Assembly (NCBI GenBank): GCA_018969295.1
Contig: JAGWYN010000044.1
Coordinates: forward strand, 1-32,799
Reading direction: 5' to 3'
DNA from: Chloroflexota bacterium
GTDB taxonomy: Bacteria; Chloroflexota; Anaerolineae; Caldilineales; Caldilineaceae
DNA: 32,799 nt
Below are positions 1 through 6,893 of the stretch, piece after piece. The position numbers and the translations under genes were made by a program. The notes under the pieces were generated by a model. The model ran no database searches. It was not told the DNA's origin and saw only the letters and a list, made by a program, of their open reading frames with translations. Numbering within the stretch: position 1 is the stretch's first letter; the number at the start of each line of letters is the position of its first letter.

Positions 1-693
1 ACCGCTCCGATCTTTGCGTTGCTGGCGATCTATCTGGGTTTGGAGACGGCTGGGCGGGTGGGGCGCCGCCTGGGTCTGCGCCCGGATGACCTCTGGAACA
101 CCGGGTTGATCGCTCTCCTGGCAGGCTTTATTGTAGCGAGAGGGTGGAATGTCTTCCAATTTTGGTATGTCTATTCGGCAGAACCGCTTCTGCTTTTCAG
201 CCTGCGCCCAAGCGGTTTTGTCTTCTGGCCAGGGGTGGCAGCGGCTCTGGTGGCTGCGTACGGATATCTGCTGCGCTATGCTCTGCACCCGACTCGGGTT
301 GTGGCGGCGTTTGCCGCAGGTGCTTTGATGGCTGCCAGCGCGTTGGCAGTTTCGGACTATCTGACCGGTGCGATCGTGGGGCTTCCCAGCGATCTGCCCT
401 GGGCGCGCCCCTATTTTGGAGAGATGCGGCATCCGGCAGCGCTTTACCGAGCGGTCGGGTTTGGGGTCAGTGGGGTGTGGGTCTGGCTGAGGGTGCGGGC
501 GGCCACACCGGGCCTCACGGTGGGGCATGCGCTGCTGGCTGCGTCTTTGGTGATCCTGTTGGCTGACGCGTATGTGGCGGACAGTGCGGTGGTGGCGGGT
601 CTGCGTTCCAGCCAGTTGGGGGGGCTGGGGGGAGCGTTGGCCGCATCGGGTTGGCTTGCGCTCCTCTCCCGCCGCAGGGATCCGCCGGTCTGA
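1..693 (+). CDS. Lgt-like integral membrane protein, 5'-truncated
   Basis: The frame is open from the first base, so the true start lies upstream of the window. The protein is very hydrophobic, with about six membrane segments. It resembles prolipoprotein diacylglyceryl transferase (Lgt): PSDLPWA (385-405) is followed by RHPAALY (427-447), matching the Lgt P-x-DLPWG and RHPTQLY blocks in order and spacing. The Lgt HGG motif is not recognisable (the matching stretch reads SGFVFWPG), and the R-x-GNF-x-NGE block is replaced by SDYLTGAIVG. It may be a divergent or catalytically dead Lgt paralogue. Lgt normally moves diacylglycerol from phosphatidylglycerol to lipobox cysteines in the cytoplasmic membrane. 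It converges on thiN with a 41-bp gap. Family membership is fairly safe; activity is not. Confidence 0.7.
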   Translation, partial: TAPIFALLAIYLGLETAGRVGRRLGLRPDDLWNTGLIALLAGFIVARGWNVFQFWYVYSAEPLLLFSLRPSGFVFWPGVAAALVAAYGYLLRYALHPTRVVAAFAAGALMAASALAVSDYLTGAIVGLPSDLPWARPYFGEMRHPAALYRAVGFGVSGVWVWLRVRAATPGLTVGHALLAASLVILLADAYVADSAVVAGLRSSQLGGLGGALAASGWLALLSRRRDPPV

Positions 694-734
694 CCGCATC
701 TGACAACGTCCGAGCCGTTGCGGGGCCATCTGGC

Positions 735-1385
735 TCATGCGGATGAGGGATGAAGTGTCTGGATGATGAGCGCCACGCCGGAGCGGAGTGTGACGGTGGC
801 GCAGGCGCCGGAGAGGGTGTTGCTCACCCCGCGTGTGCTGCCGAAGGAGAGGGTCGCATTCTGGAGGGGGTAACGCAGCCCTGTATAGGTGAGCCCTTCG
901 ACCGTTGCGCTCAGCGGGAGCAGACTCAAGGTATCGCCGGGCGAGCCGTGAAGGGTCAGCGAACCGGGGCCGCGCAGCACCTGGGCGATCTGGTTGCCCT
1001 CCACCACTCGCACGGGCACACTCCAGGAGCGTTGGGCCAGGATCAAGAGGTTGGCCAGTGTCTGGTCGAGCCGACCGCCCAGGGCACCGACGATCAGAAC
1101 TTCCTGGGCCCCTTCTGCCAGCGCCCGTTCGATCGCCAGCTCCAGGTCGGTCTGGTCTTTGTCGGGGGGATGTTGTTCGAAGAGAACACCCTGGGCCGAA
1201 AGGTTGCTGGCAGCTTGTGGGGAGAGGCTGTCGAGGTCGCCGACGACGATCTGGGGGGTACGTCCGATGGCCAGCCAGTGGTCAGTGCCCCCATCGGCGC
1301 CGATCAGACAGTCTTCTGGCCGCAAAAGAGCAGCCAGGGCGGTGTAATCGTGGACCAGACCGTTGACTGCGATGGCTGCGCGCAT
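735..1385 (-). CDS. thiN: thiamine pyrophosphokinase (thiamine diphosphokinase)
   Basis: 216 residues, normal for the family. It transfers pyrophosphate from ATP to thiamine, giving thiamine diphosphate in the cytoplasm. Family motifs are visible in order: GADGGTDH near residue 29, VVGDLDS near 47, DKDQTDLELAI near 75 and GALGGRLDQTLANL near 100, which together form the ATP/Mg and thiamine site. A smaller beta-rich C-terminal half follows, as in known ThiN/TPK1 proteins. The ATG at 1385 has a purine-rich AGAGAG upstream. It lies 30 bp downstream of the NAD(P)HX epimerase gene and is probably the last gene of that minus-strand cluster. Confidence 0.92.
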   Translation of the reverse strand: MRAAIAVNGLVHDYTALAALLRPEDCLIGADGGTDHWLAIGRTPQIVVGDLDSLSPQAASNLSAQGVLFEQHPPDKDQTDLELAIERALAEGAQEVLIVGALGGRLDQTLANLLILAQRSWSVPVRVVEGNQIAQVLRGPGSLTLHGSPGDTLSLLPLSATVEGLTYTGLRYPLQNATLSFGSTRGVSNTLSGACATVTLRSGVALIIQTLHPSSA

Positions 1386-1415
1386 GCGAGTCTCTCTTTC
1401 TTTTGGAAGTGCCCT

Positions 1416-2162
1416 TCAGACCCACAGGCTGCCTGCTGCTGCGGAGAGTGGGATCAAGGTCTCCTGGCCGAAGAGGGCTGGAACGTTGACCCCTACGAGC
1501 GAGTAGAGTTCGGGGGGCACGCCGATATCTGCCAGATAGAGGTCGCCACAGGCGTTTGCGGCCGCAGGCTGTCGAAAGCCTGTTTTGGGCAGCCCAAGTG
1601 TCAAGGTCGCGGCAGCCTGGAGATGGGGGGTGAAGAGGCGACCTTGTTCGGTGTCGACGCCGCTGGGGGTGTCCAGGCTGAGGATCGGGGCGGCGCTGCT
1701 GTTGGCCAGCTGGAGCAGGGCACGGGCGGGTCCGCGGGGGTCGCCGCGCAGCCCATAGCCGATGACAGCGTCGACCAACAGGTCGGCGGGGGGCAGTTCC
1801 CAGCCCTCCTCGGCCCAGGCCAGCGGGGCGCCCATTGCCTGTAAAATTTGCAGCTGGCGAGCTGGTGCCCCGCGATAGCTTTCGGTGGGGTAGCTGCAGA
1901 CGATTTGCACCCAGGCTCCCCAGTTGAGCAGATGGCGGGCGGCTGCCAGCCCGCCTCCGCCGTTGGTGCCGCGGCCGGCGAGCACGACGATGGGGCGGTC
2001 GGTGACATTCCCTTCCAACAGCCGACGAGCCAGCCTGGCCAATTGTTGTCCTGCATTTTCCAGCAACTGCAAAGGGTCGAAGGCAAACCGTTCTACCAGC
2101 AGGCGTTCGACCTGCTGGATCTGGCTGGTGGAGAGCGTCGGGACCTGCACCCGTCGGTCCAT
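1416..2162 (-). CDS. nnrE: NAD(P)H-hydrate epimerase domain protein (YjeF_N family, stand-alone)
   Basis: 248 residues. The YjeF N-terminal domain converts R-NAD(P)HX to S-NAD(P)HX in damaged-cofactor repair. Seen: QLLENAGQQLARLA near the N-terminus, GRGTNGGGGLAAARHL, LLVDAVIGYGLRG (retaining the VDA block that carries the proposed catalytic Asp) and SLDTPSGVDTEQG. The dehydratase half (NnrD), often fused behind it, is absent, and the frame stops soon after the epimerase domain. In most homologues the glycine-rich loop reads NNGGDG; here it is TNGGGG, losing the aspartate. ATG at 2162 is preferred over the longer frame because the upstream gene stops at 2165, two bases away, which suggests translational coupling. 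Family is secure; full activity is uncertain. Confidence 0.85.
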   Translation of the reverse strand: MDRRVQVPTLSTSQIQQVERLLVERFAFDPLQLLENAGQQLARLARRLLEGNVTDRPIVVLAGRGTNGGGGLAAARHLLNWGAWVQIVCSYPTESYRGAPARQLQILQAMGAPLAWAEEGWELPPADLLVDAVIGYGLRGDPRGPARALLQLANSSAAPILSLDTPSGVDTEQGRLFTPHLQAAATLTLGLPKTGFRQPAAANACGDLYLADIGVPPELYSLVGVNVPALFGQETLIPLSAAAGSLWV

Positions 2163-2164
2163 GG

Positions 2165-2434
2165 CTAGGCGACCTGGTCGTGCAGCCAGGCCCGCTGCAA
2201 GGTCCACTGGTTGTTGGCTGGATCCCAGTGTAGTTCGAAGGTGTTGTTGTCCACCGCTTGAATCAACGAGCAGTGAACCCTTCTGCCTTGCACCTGTTCT
2301 TCCCACTGGCGTCCGATATTGGCGACATAGCGGGTGCGGTCTCGCCAGACAAACGAGGTTGGCAGGAGCACGCCGCTGGCGGTCACTCTGACCAATGTAT
2401 TGACGGGTTCGCCCACCAGGACTTCGCGATGCAT
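2165..2434 (-). CDS. small DUF6504-like protein
   Basis: 89 residues, soluble, no signal peptide. It starts at ATG 2434 after a purine-rich run (AAAGGAGAAAAA). The sequence has a beta-rich look, with VRVTASGVLLPTSFVWRDRTRYV, a central R-Q-W-E-E block, and FELHWDPANNQWTLQRAW near the end. This resembles small actinobacterial/Chloroflexota proteins of the DUF6504 type (basic wrapper around an F/Y-x-L-x-[FW]-DP-x-x-x-x-W motif); I am not certain of the assignment and no molecular function is known to me. It is two bases ahead of the epimerase gene and 105 bp behind the pncC stop. Confidence 0.65.
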   Translation of the reverse strand: MHREVLVGEPVNTLVRVTASGVLLPTSFVWRDRTRYVANIGRQWEEQVQGRRVHCSLIQAVDNNTFELHWDPANNQWTLQRAWLHDQVA

Positions 2435-2477
2435 TTTTTCTCCTTTTCCTCTTTTGGGGGCTTACTCTCTCGTTGGG

Positions 2478-2507
2478 CAGGAGAAGCTTGTTTCCAAGCC
2501 TCTCCTG
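2478..2507 (-). terminator. stem-loop between pncC and the DUF6504-like gene
   Basis: On the minus strand the arms CAGGAGAGGCTTG and CAAGCTTCTCCTG pair over 13 positions with one G-U wobble and enclose a GAAA tetraloop. No U-run follows. It could be a 3' end or processing structure for the pncC transcript, or a leader element of the next gene. Pairing is certain; the role is inferred. Confidence 0.5.
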
Positions 2508-2539
2508 TGGACGGTATTTTGTCTATTGTACTGCAAGAG

Positions 2540-3034
2540 TCATGCAGCCAGGTAGTCGAGGAGCATCTGCAAGGCAGCGTAGGCGCTCAGCAGTTTGTTG
2601 GTGCTGCGGTCTGCTGGCCAGAGATGGTGGCTGCCCTGTTCGTAGCCGTTGACGGCGCTGAGGTGCAGGAAGGTGGTGCCGGTGGGTTTGCCGGGCAGGC
2701 CGCCACCTGGCCCGGCGATGCCGGTGACGCTGACGGCGACTGTGACATCGAAGAGCCGCCGGGCACCCTGTGCCATCTGGCGTGCCACCGATGCGGAGAC
2801 AGCGCCCTCGTTCAGCAGCAAGGTTGGGTCGACGCCGAGCAGCCGTTCTTTTGCCGCGTAGCTATAGACGACCGCAGCGCCGGCAAAATAGGTCGAGCTG
2901 CCGGGGATTTCGGTCAGCAGGTGGCCGATCAGCCCGCCTGTGCAGCTTTCGGCGGTGGCGCAGGTCAGCCGCCGGTCGGCCAGCAGGGAGCCGGCCTGTC
3001 GTGCCAGTTCAATCGTCTCTGCCTGTGTGAGCAT
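2540..3034 (-). CDS. pncC: nicotinamide-nucleotide amidohydrolase, CinA C-terminal domain (PncC)
   Basis: 164 residues, the size of stand-alone CinA-C/PncC proteins. It deamidates nicotinamide mononucleotide to nicotinate mononucleotide in pyridine nucleotide recycling. Diagnostic motifs are present: CATAESCTGGLIGHLLTEIPGSS (catalytic serine/threonine region) near residues 25-47, GAAVVYSYAAKERLLGV, and VTGIAGPGGGLPGKPTGT. The N-terminal CinA (molybdopterin-binding-like) domain is absent. ATG 3034 has AGGAA upstream and sits inside the last 26 bases of the methyltransferase gene, so the two are translationally linked. The pairing with an NAD(P)HX epimerase two genes on suggests a cofactor-maintenance cluster. 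Confidence 0.92.
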   Translation of the reverse strand: MLTQAETIELARQAGSLLADRRLTCATAESCTGGLIGHLLTEIPGSSTYFAGAAVVYSYAAKERLLGVDPTLLLNEGAVSASVARQMAQGARRLFDVTVAVSVTGIAGPGGGLPGKPTGTTFLHLSAVNGYEQGSHHLWPADRSTNKLLSAYAALQMLLDYLAA

Positions 3035-4331
3035 GGTTGTTTCCTGTAGGGTGGGTTGTCAGCCGCTGGCCGAGGATCATCCAGTGTTCGTCGCCGCGGC
3101 GGGTCAGGATTACTGCAGCGCTCCTTCCGCCTGGGGTCAGCTGCAGGCGGGGGCGCAGAGATTCTGGCTCCTGCGGGAAGCCGCGTTTGAGCAGCTCGAC
3201 TGTGCCGATCTGGAGAGCTTTCAGGCGGCGGTTGAGCACTTTGAGGTTGAAGCGGTGGATCTCTTCGACGGCGAAGGTTTGGGCGAAGGGTTGTTCGTGC
3301 CAGTGGGGGGCGACAAGATAGGCGATGTCTGGTGCGAAAAGATGGCCGCCGATGCGGGCGCAGAGGGGGCCCAGGGCGCCGGAGCGGATCACAGCGGGGT
3401 CTGGCTCATAGAGCACCATGCCCGGCTCCAGCGGGCCCAGCGGCGGGCGCGAGCCGTCGTTCGCCAGCGAGTGCCAGCCATCGCTGCGATGCACAGACGC
3501 CCAACGTGCAGGGGCGTCCGGGCGTCCGAACCAAAGTACTGCTTCTTTGCAGGTTCCCTGATGGCTGACAAATTCTACGCAGCAGCCTGTTGGCAGCTCC
3601 TGTACACCTGGCATGACTTTGACGGCCAGGCAGTCGATCTGGCGGCGCAGGTGCAGCACAGCCTCGATCGGTGGCTGCAGGGCATGCAGATCGAATGTAC
3701 GCCGTCCCGCATGGCGGCGGGCTGGGTCGACGAAGGCTGCTGCGGCTGGGGGCAGCGGCATCGCAGTCCAGTCACAGGGATAGACGGTGACACGTTCTGC
3801 CAACCCGGCGGCTGCCACGTTGGCGGCGGCAAAGCGGGCGCGCAGCGGGTCCAGCTCGTAGGCAAAAACAGCACGATGGCGGGCAAGCGCCAGCAGGTCG
3901 CCGCCGATGCCACAGCCCAGGTCCAGCAGGGGCCCGGCGGGGGCCAGCCGATCCAGTTGGGCAGCACGCTGGCGGGCTGGTGCTTCGGCGGTCGCCTGTT
4001 CGAGCGCTTCGGCGACAAAAAACATCTGGCTGGCCGCGCCAAATTTGGCGACGGCGCGGCGTCGGAGCCGGGCCTGGTCGACCAGTGCGGCGGCAAATGG
4101 GGCTGGCAGCTGGCGGCGCAGCCGGGCGAGTGTAGGCAGCAGCTGGCTGTCGTCCAGCGGCTCTGCTGCCAGCGCGTCGAACAGCAGCTGGGTCGAGGGT
4201 GCCAGCAGAAAATCGACCACAGCAGCCTCTGGCGAGGGATGTGGGGCCTTTCCGCTGCCTGTCTGCGGCGAAAACAGCTGAATGTTGTCGGTCAATCGCA
4301 CCCCTGCCCGGCTTGACGCACGCCGGAGCAT
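3009..4331 (-). CDS. class I SAM-dependent methyltransferase with THUMP-like C-terminus
   Basis: 440 residues. An alpha-helical N-terminal part (about 1-130) leads into a Rossmann methyltransferase core with LLDLGCGIGGDLLALAR (motif I) near residue 133, FAYELDPLRARFAAANVAAAG (acidic motif II), and FVDPARRHAGRR in place of the usual catalytic NPP-type motif. The C-terminal third, with a conserved GG-x-LFAPDIAYL-like stretch and a strongly basic tail, resembles the THUMP-like domain found behind such methyltransferases. The substrate is unknown; RNA is plausible. The start is uncertain: ATG 4331 has no clear Shine-Dalgarno, and an in-frame GTG lies at 4301. It overlaps pncC by 26 bases. Confidence 0.82.
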   Translation of the reverse strand: MLRRASSRAGVRLTDNIQLFSPQTGSGKAPHPSPEAAVVDFLLAPSTQLLFDALAAEPLDDSQLLPTLARLRRQLPAPFAAALVDQARLRRRAVAKFGAASQMFFVAEALEQATAEAPARQRAAQLDRLAPAGPLLDLGCGIGGDLLALARHRAVFAYELDPLRARFAAANVAAAGLAERVTVYPCDWTAMPLPPAAAAFVDPARRHAGRRTFDLHALQPPIEAVLHLRRQIDCLAVKVMPGVQELPTGCCVEFVSHQGTCKEAVLWFGRPDAPARWASVHRSDGWHSLANDGSRPPLGPLEPGMVLYEPDPAVIRSGALGPLCARIGGHLFAPDIAYLVAPHWHEQPFAQTFAVEEIHRFNLKVLNRRLKALQIGTVELLKRGFPQEPESLRPRLQLTPGGRSAAVILTRRGDEHWMILGQRLTTHPTGNNHAHTGRDD

Positions 4332-4408
4332 GCCAGTACACTAGAAAATAGGTGCCGGTCTGCACACCCAACGCAGGCTCCTGTGCAGGATCGGCCAGCT
4401 GGCCTGTC

Positions 4409-4431
4409 TCTCTGAGAAAAGTCTCTGAGAA
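4409..4431. repeat. two direct copies of TCTCTGAGAA between divergent genes
   Basis: TCTCTGAGAA occurs at 4409-4418 and 4422-4431, 13 bp apart. Each copy contains the odd palindrome TCTC-T-GAGA. It lies in the 222-bp gap between the divergent methyltransferase and membrane-protein genes, where promoters for both must sit. This layout would suit a DNA-binding regulator, but no footprint or homologous site is known to me. Confidence 0.4.
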
Positions 4432-4553
4432 TTTTCTGGCAAGCTTACTGATTGAGCCCTGCCCTGCCACTATTATGGCACAAGGGGCCTGGAATGCGAT
4501 AAGGTGCCACTGGGTGGCAAGCGAACCATTTGTAGCGAGTTTGAGGGGGGATT

Positions 4554-5402
4554 ATGAGTGTTCAAAACGAGTCCTTAGAGCTGAAGAAGAGCGAATTGGA
4601 TCTGAAGAGCAGCGAACGCAAGCTGGCTGCGCCGGAGCTGGAGTACAGGGCGGCAGGCCAGGATTCGCTTTCGATGTTCTTTGCGGCCATCGGCGGTGCG
4701 GTGTTGGGGATGCTGGCCACGATGTTGGTGTTGGCGATCATCAACGGCGGCACCCTCAACTTTACCCGGCCGGAGCGCATGGCGGTCATGGAGGCCAACC
4801 TGGCGCGGCTCAGCGAGAACATCGGTGCGGTCAGCCAGAATGTGGATGTGGTGGCGGGGCAGGTGGTAGAAGTCCGAGACCAGCTGGCCGGCGCGCGTAG
4901 CCAGGTCGACAGGACGCTGGTCGAGCTGGATGCGCAGGGGGTTGCTGTACAGAGCCTGCAGGGAGCGGTCGATCTCTTGGCGGTCACGGGCGCGCGCTTC
5001 GACACCTTTGTGGCGGCGTTGGACCAGGCGCTGCTCTCGATGCAGGAGATGGAAGCCACGGTGGCTGCACCGACAGCGGCGGTCAAATCGGCCCCTGTGG
5101 CGGTTGAGCCGGACGCAGTCGCTCTGTTTTTCTATGTCGACGGCAACCAGAATGGGGCAATGGATGCGGGCGAGGCGGGTGTGGCAGGCGTGACGCTGCG
5201 CGTCTTCGACGATGCGGGCGGCCAGGTGGGGGAGTTTGTCTCTGCTGAAGGTGGGGTCATGGTGGGGGCGTTGGCACCGGGCAGCTACACCTTTGCGGTC
5301 GTCGATGCTGGGCCATACAGCGTCGACGGCGACACCATTGCTGTGACGGTGGACGGCGATGCAGCGGAAGGTCAGCGGCTGTACGTGCCGCTGGCGGACT
5401 GA
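4554..5402 (+). CDS. single-pass membrane protein with coiled coil and SdrD-B-like domain
   Basis: 282 residues. A charged cytoplasmic N-terminus (1-38, heptad-like LELKKSELDLKSSERKL) precedes one membrane helix at about 39-64. An alpha-helical stretch at about 72-165 has regular hydrophobic spacing (MEANLARLSENIGAVSQNVD), likely an extracellular coiled coil. After an Ala/Val/Pro linker comes a domain at about 184-282 that opens with FFYVDGNQNGAMDAGEAGVAGVTLRVFDDAG, the calcium-loop plus beta-sandwich pattern of SdrD-B/Cna-B-like repeats. There is no C-terminal sorting signal. GAGGGGGG ends 3-4 bases before ATG 4554. An intrinsic terminator follows. Function is unknown; a surface-exposed sensing or adhesion role is inference. 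Confidence 0.8.
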   Translation: MSVQNESLELKKSELDLKSSERKLAAPELEYRAAGQDSLSMFFAAIGGAVLGMLATMLVLAIINGGTLNFTRPERMAVMEANLARLSENIGAVSQNVDVVAGQVVEVRDQLAGARSQVDRTLVELDAQGVAVQSLQGAVDLLAVTGARFDTFVAALDQALLSMQEMEATVAAPTAAVKSAPVAVEPDAVALFFYVDGNQNGAMDAGEAGVAGVTLRVFDDAGGQVGEFVSAEGGVMVGALAPGSYTFAVVDAGPYSVDGDTIAVTVDGDAAEGQRLYVPLAD

Positions 5403-5424
5403 GGCTGGAACAAGGGGTACTTTT

Positions 5425-5478
5425 TCCCCGGCAGAGCACAGGAAGCCTGACGTTTCTGCGTTCTGCCGGGGATTTTTG
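5425..5478 (+). terminator. intrinsic terminator after the SdrD-B-like gene
   Basis: Arms TCCCCGGCAGA (5425-5435) and TCTGCCGGGGA (5462-5472) pair perfectly over 11 bp around a 26-nt loop and run into TTTTTG. It lies 23 bp past the stop at 5402 and ends only about 7 bases before the yvcK start, so it must also shape the yvcK 5' region. Confidence 0.75.
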
Positions 5479-5484
5479 ATTGTC

Positions 5485-6831
5485 ATGCCTGACCAGTTTG
5501 TCAAGTTTTTTCTTCTGCTCTCTGAATATGGGCTGTTTTTGTTGCGGCCTGGGAGTGGCGTCAAACGCCATCTCCTGCCTGTGTTGGCTGGGTTTTGCCT
5601 GGCCAGCCTGGGCTTTGCGTTGCTTTTGCTTTTGTGGCTGGGACTGGGTCCGCAGAAGTTCTCTGCCCTTTTTTTTGTGACCTGGGGTTTTCTGCTGATT
5701 GGGGCGGGAACGGCCAGCGCTCTGTTCGGAATTTTTCGTCTGTATGGGTGGATTGGGCGCTCGATCTGGCCAGAGGAGTCTGCTCTGCACAACAGACGGG
5801 CACTGCGCTCCTGGCTGCATCGCCAGCAGCGGCGGCACGGGCCCCGTATTGTTGCGATCGGCGGGGGAACTGGCATGCCGCAGCTGCTGCGAGGGTTGCG
5901 CGCGCACACGGACAACCTGACTGCCATTGTCACGGTGGCGGACGATGGCGGCAGCAGCGGGCGGCTGCGTCGGCAGACTGGCACCTTGCCGCCGGGAGAT
6001 TTCCGCAACAACATTGCGGCGCTCAGCGAGGTGGAAGGGTTGATGACGCGGCTGTTCCAGTATCGTTTTGCCGAAAGCGATGTGGGGGAGGAGCAGCCCA
6101 ACGGGCTGGCCGGGCACAGTTTTGGCAACCTGTTTATCACGACGATGGCTGCCATCACCGGCAGTTTTGAGAGCGGGATCGCAGAGAGCAGCCGGGTGCT
6201 GGCCGTGCGCGGACGCGTCCTGCCCAGCACTCTGGAAAATGTCACCCTCTTTGCCGAGGTAAAACGACTGTTGGCGGACGGCCATGTAGAGTGGGGGATC
6301 GTGCAGGGGGAGAGCAACATGTCGCTGGCCGGTGGCCAGATCGAACGGGTCTACCTGCAGCCCGCCCACGCCCGGGCTTACCCGGAGGCGATTCGTGCGA
6401 TCCTTCAGGCCGATCTGATCGTGGCGGGGCCGGGCAGTTTTTACACAAGTGTGCTGCCGAATCTGTTGGTCGATGCGATCCGGGATGCGATCCTCGCTTC
6501 TGCGGCGGTGCGCATCTATGTGTGCAACGTAGCGACCCAGGCAGGAGAGACTGACGGCTACACCGTGCTCGACCATCTGTTGAAACTGCGCCAGCATGCC
6601 GGCGAGGCCTTCACCGCTGCGCTGGCCAACCACAACTACGACCTGACCCGTTCGCCGGGAGGGCAGGCGAGCTGGGTGACCCTCCCGGCGGCTGGTGAAG
6701 AGGCTGGTTTTCAGATTTTTACGGGCGACATTGTCGATTCTGCACGTCCTTGGCGCCATGATTCTCAAAAACTGGCAGCGAGTTTGTTGGAGGTCTATCG
6801 CAAACTTGCGGCTCGATCCCCCAAAGTGTAA
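5485..6831 (+). CDS. yvcK: membrane-anchored YvcK/CofD-like gluconeogenesis factor
   Basis: 448 residues against about 320 for typical YvcK. The conserved domain starts near residue 120: IVAIGGGTGMPQLLRGLR (nucleotide-binding loop, 126-130), TVADDGGSSGRLRRQTG, LPPGDFRNNIAALSE, GHSFGNLFITTMAAITG, VLPSTLENVTL and LIVAGPGSFYTSVLPNLLV. YvcK proteins bind UDP-sugars and adjust carbon flux and cell-wall synthesis. The extra 110 residues hold two strong membrane helices (about 31-55 and 61-85), so the domain is tethered to the cytoplasmic face. ATG 5485 is the only Met ahead of the helices not inside the preceding terminator; a weak GGGGA overlaps the terminator stem. The frame continues upstream, so a longer form cannot be excluded. 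Confidence 0.9.
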   Translation: MPDQFVKFFLLLSEYGLFLLRPGSGVKRHLLPVLAGFCLASLGFALLLLLWLGLGPQKFSALFFVTWGFLLIGAGTASALFGIFRLYGWIGRSIWPEESALHNRRALRSWLHRQQRRHGPRIVAIGGGTGMPQLLRGLRAHTDNLTAIVTVADDGGSSGRLRRQTGTLPPGDFRNNIAALSEVEGLMTRLFQYRFAESDVGEEQPNGLAGHSFGNLFITTMAAITGSFESGIAESSRVLAVRGRVLPSTLENVTLFAEVKRLLADGHVEWGIVQGESNMSLAGGQIERVYLQPAHARAYPEAIRAILQADLIVAGPGSFYTSVLPNLLVDAIRDAILASAAVRIYVCNVATQAGETDGYTVLDHLLKLRQHAGEAFTAALANHNYDLTRSPGGQASWVTLPAAGEEAGFQIFTGDIVDSARPWRHDSQKLAASLLEVYRKLAARSPKV

Positions 6832-6834
6832 AAT
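6806..6834 (+). promoter_or_regulatory. candidate gap promoter
   Basis: TTGCGG (6806-6811) and TAAAAT (6829-6834) are separated by 17 bp and overlap the yvcK stop codon. The expected start is near 6841, giving a leader of about 53 nt before gap. The -10 box is good and the -35 box weak. Confidence 0.4.
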
Positions 6835-6893
6835 ACACAATTTGGAACAGCCGCTGACAAAATAAACTTTTTAGATAAAAAGGAGTGGATGAA

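Noticed and set aside
694..742. Possible hairpin (CCGCAT...ATGCGG with inner GAGCC/GGCTC) in the lgt-like/thiN convergent gap
   Set aside because: The two stems are separated by an unequal internal loop, it runs into thiN and has no T-run, so it is too weak to call a terminator.
2940..4316. 458-codon plus-strand frame opposite the THUMP-like methyltransferase
   Set aside because: The minus frame has a methyltransferase motif I and a DPARR motif; the plus frame has none and is compositionally odd.
4445..4476. Candidate promoter TTACTG...TATTAT ahead of the gene at 4554
   Set aside because: The spacer is 20 bp, or 13 bp if TTGAGC is used; neither fits a normal sigma-70 promoter.
4575..6840. 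Two long minus-strand open frames (581 and 527 codons) opposite the membrane-protein and yvcK genes
   Set aside because: Their translations are Arg/Pro/Ser/His-rich without any family pattern, while the plus strand carries clear domains; typical shadows in GC-rich DNA.
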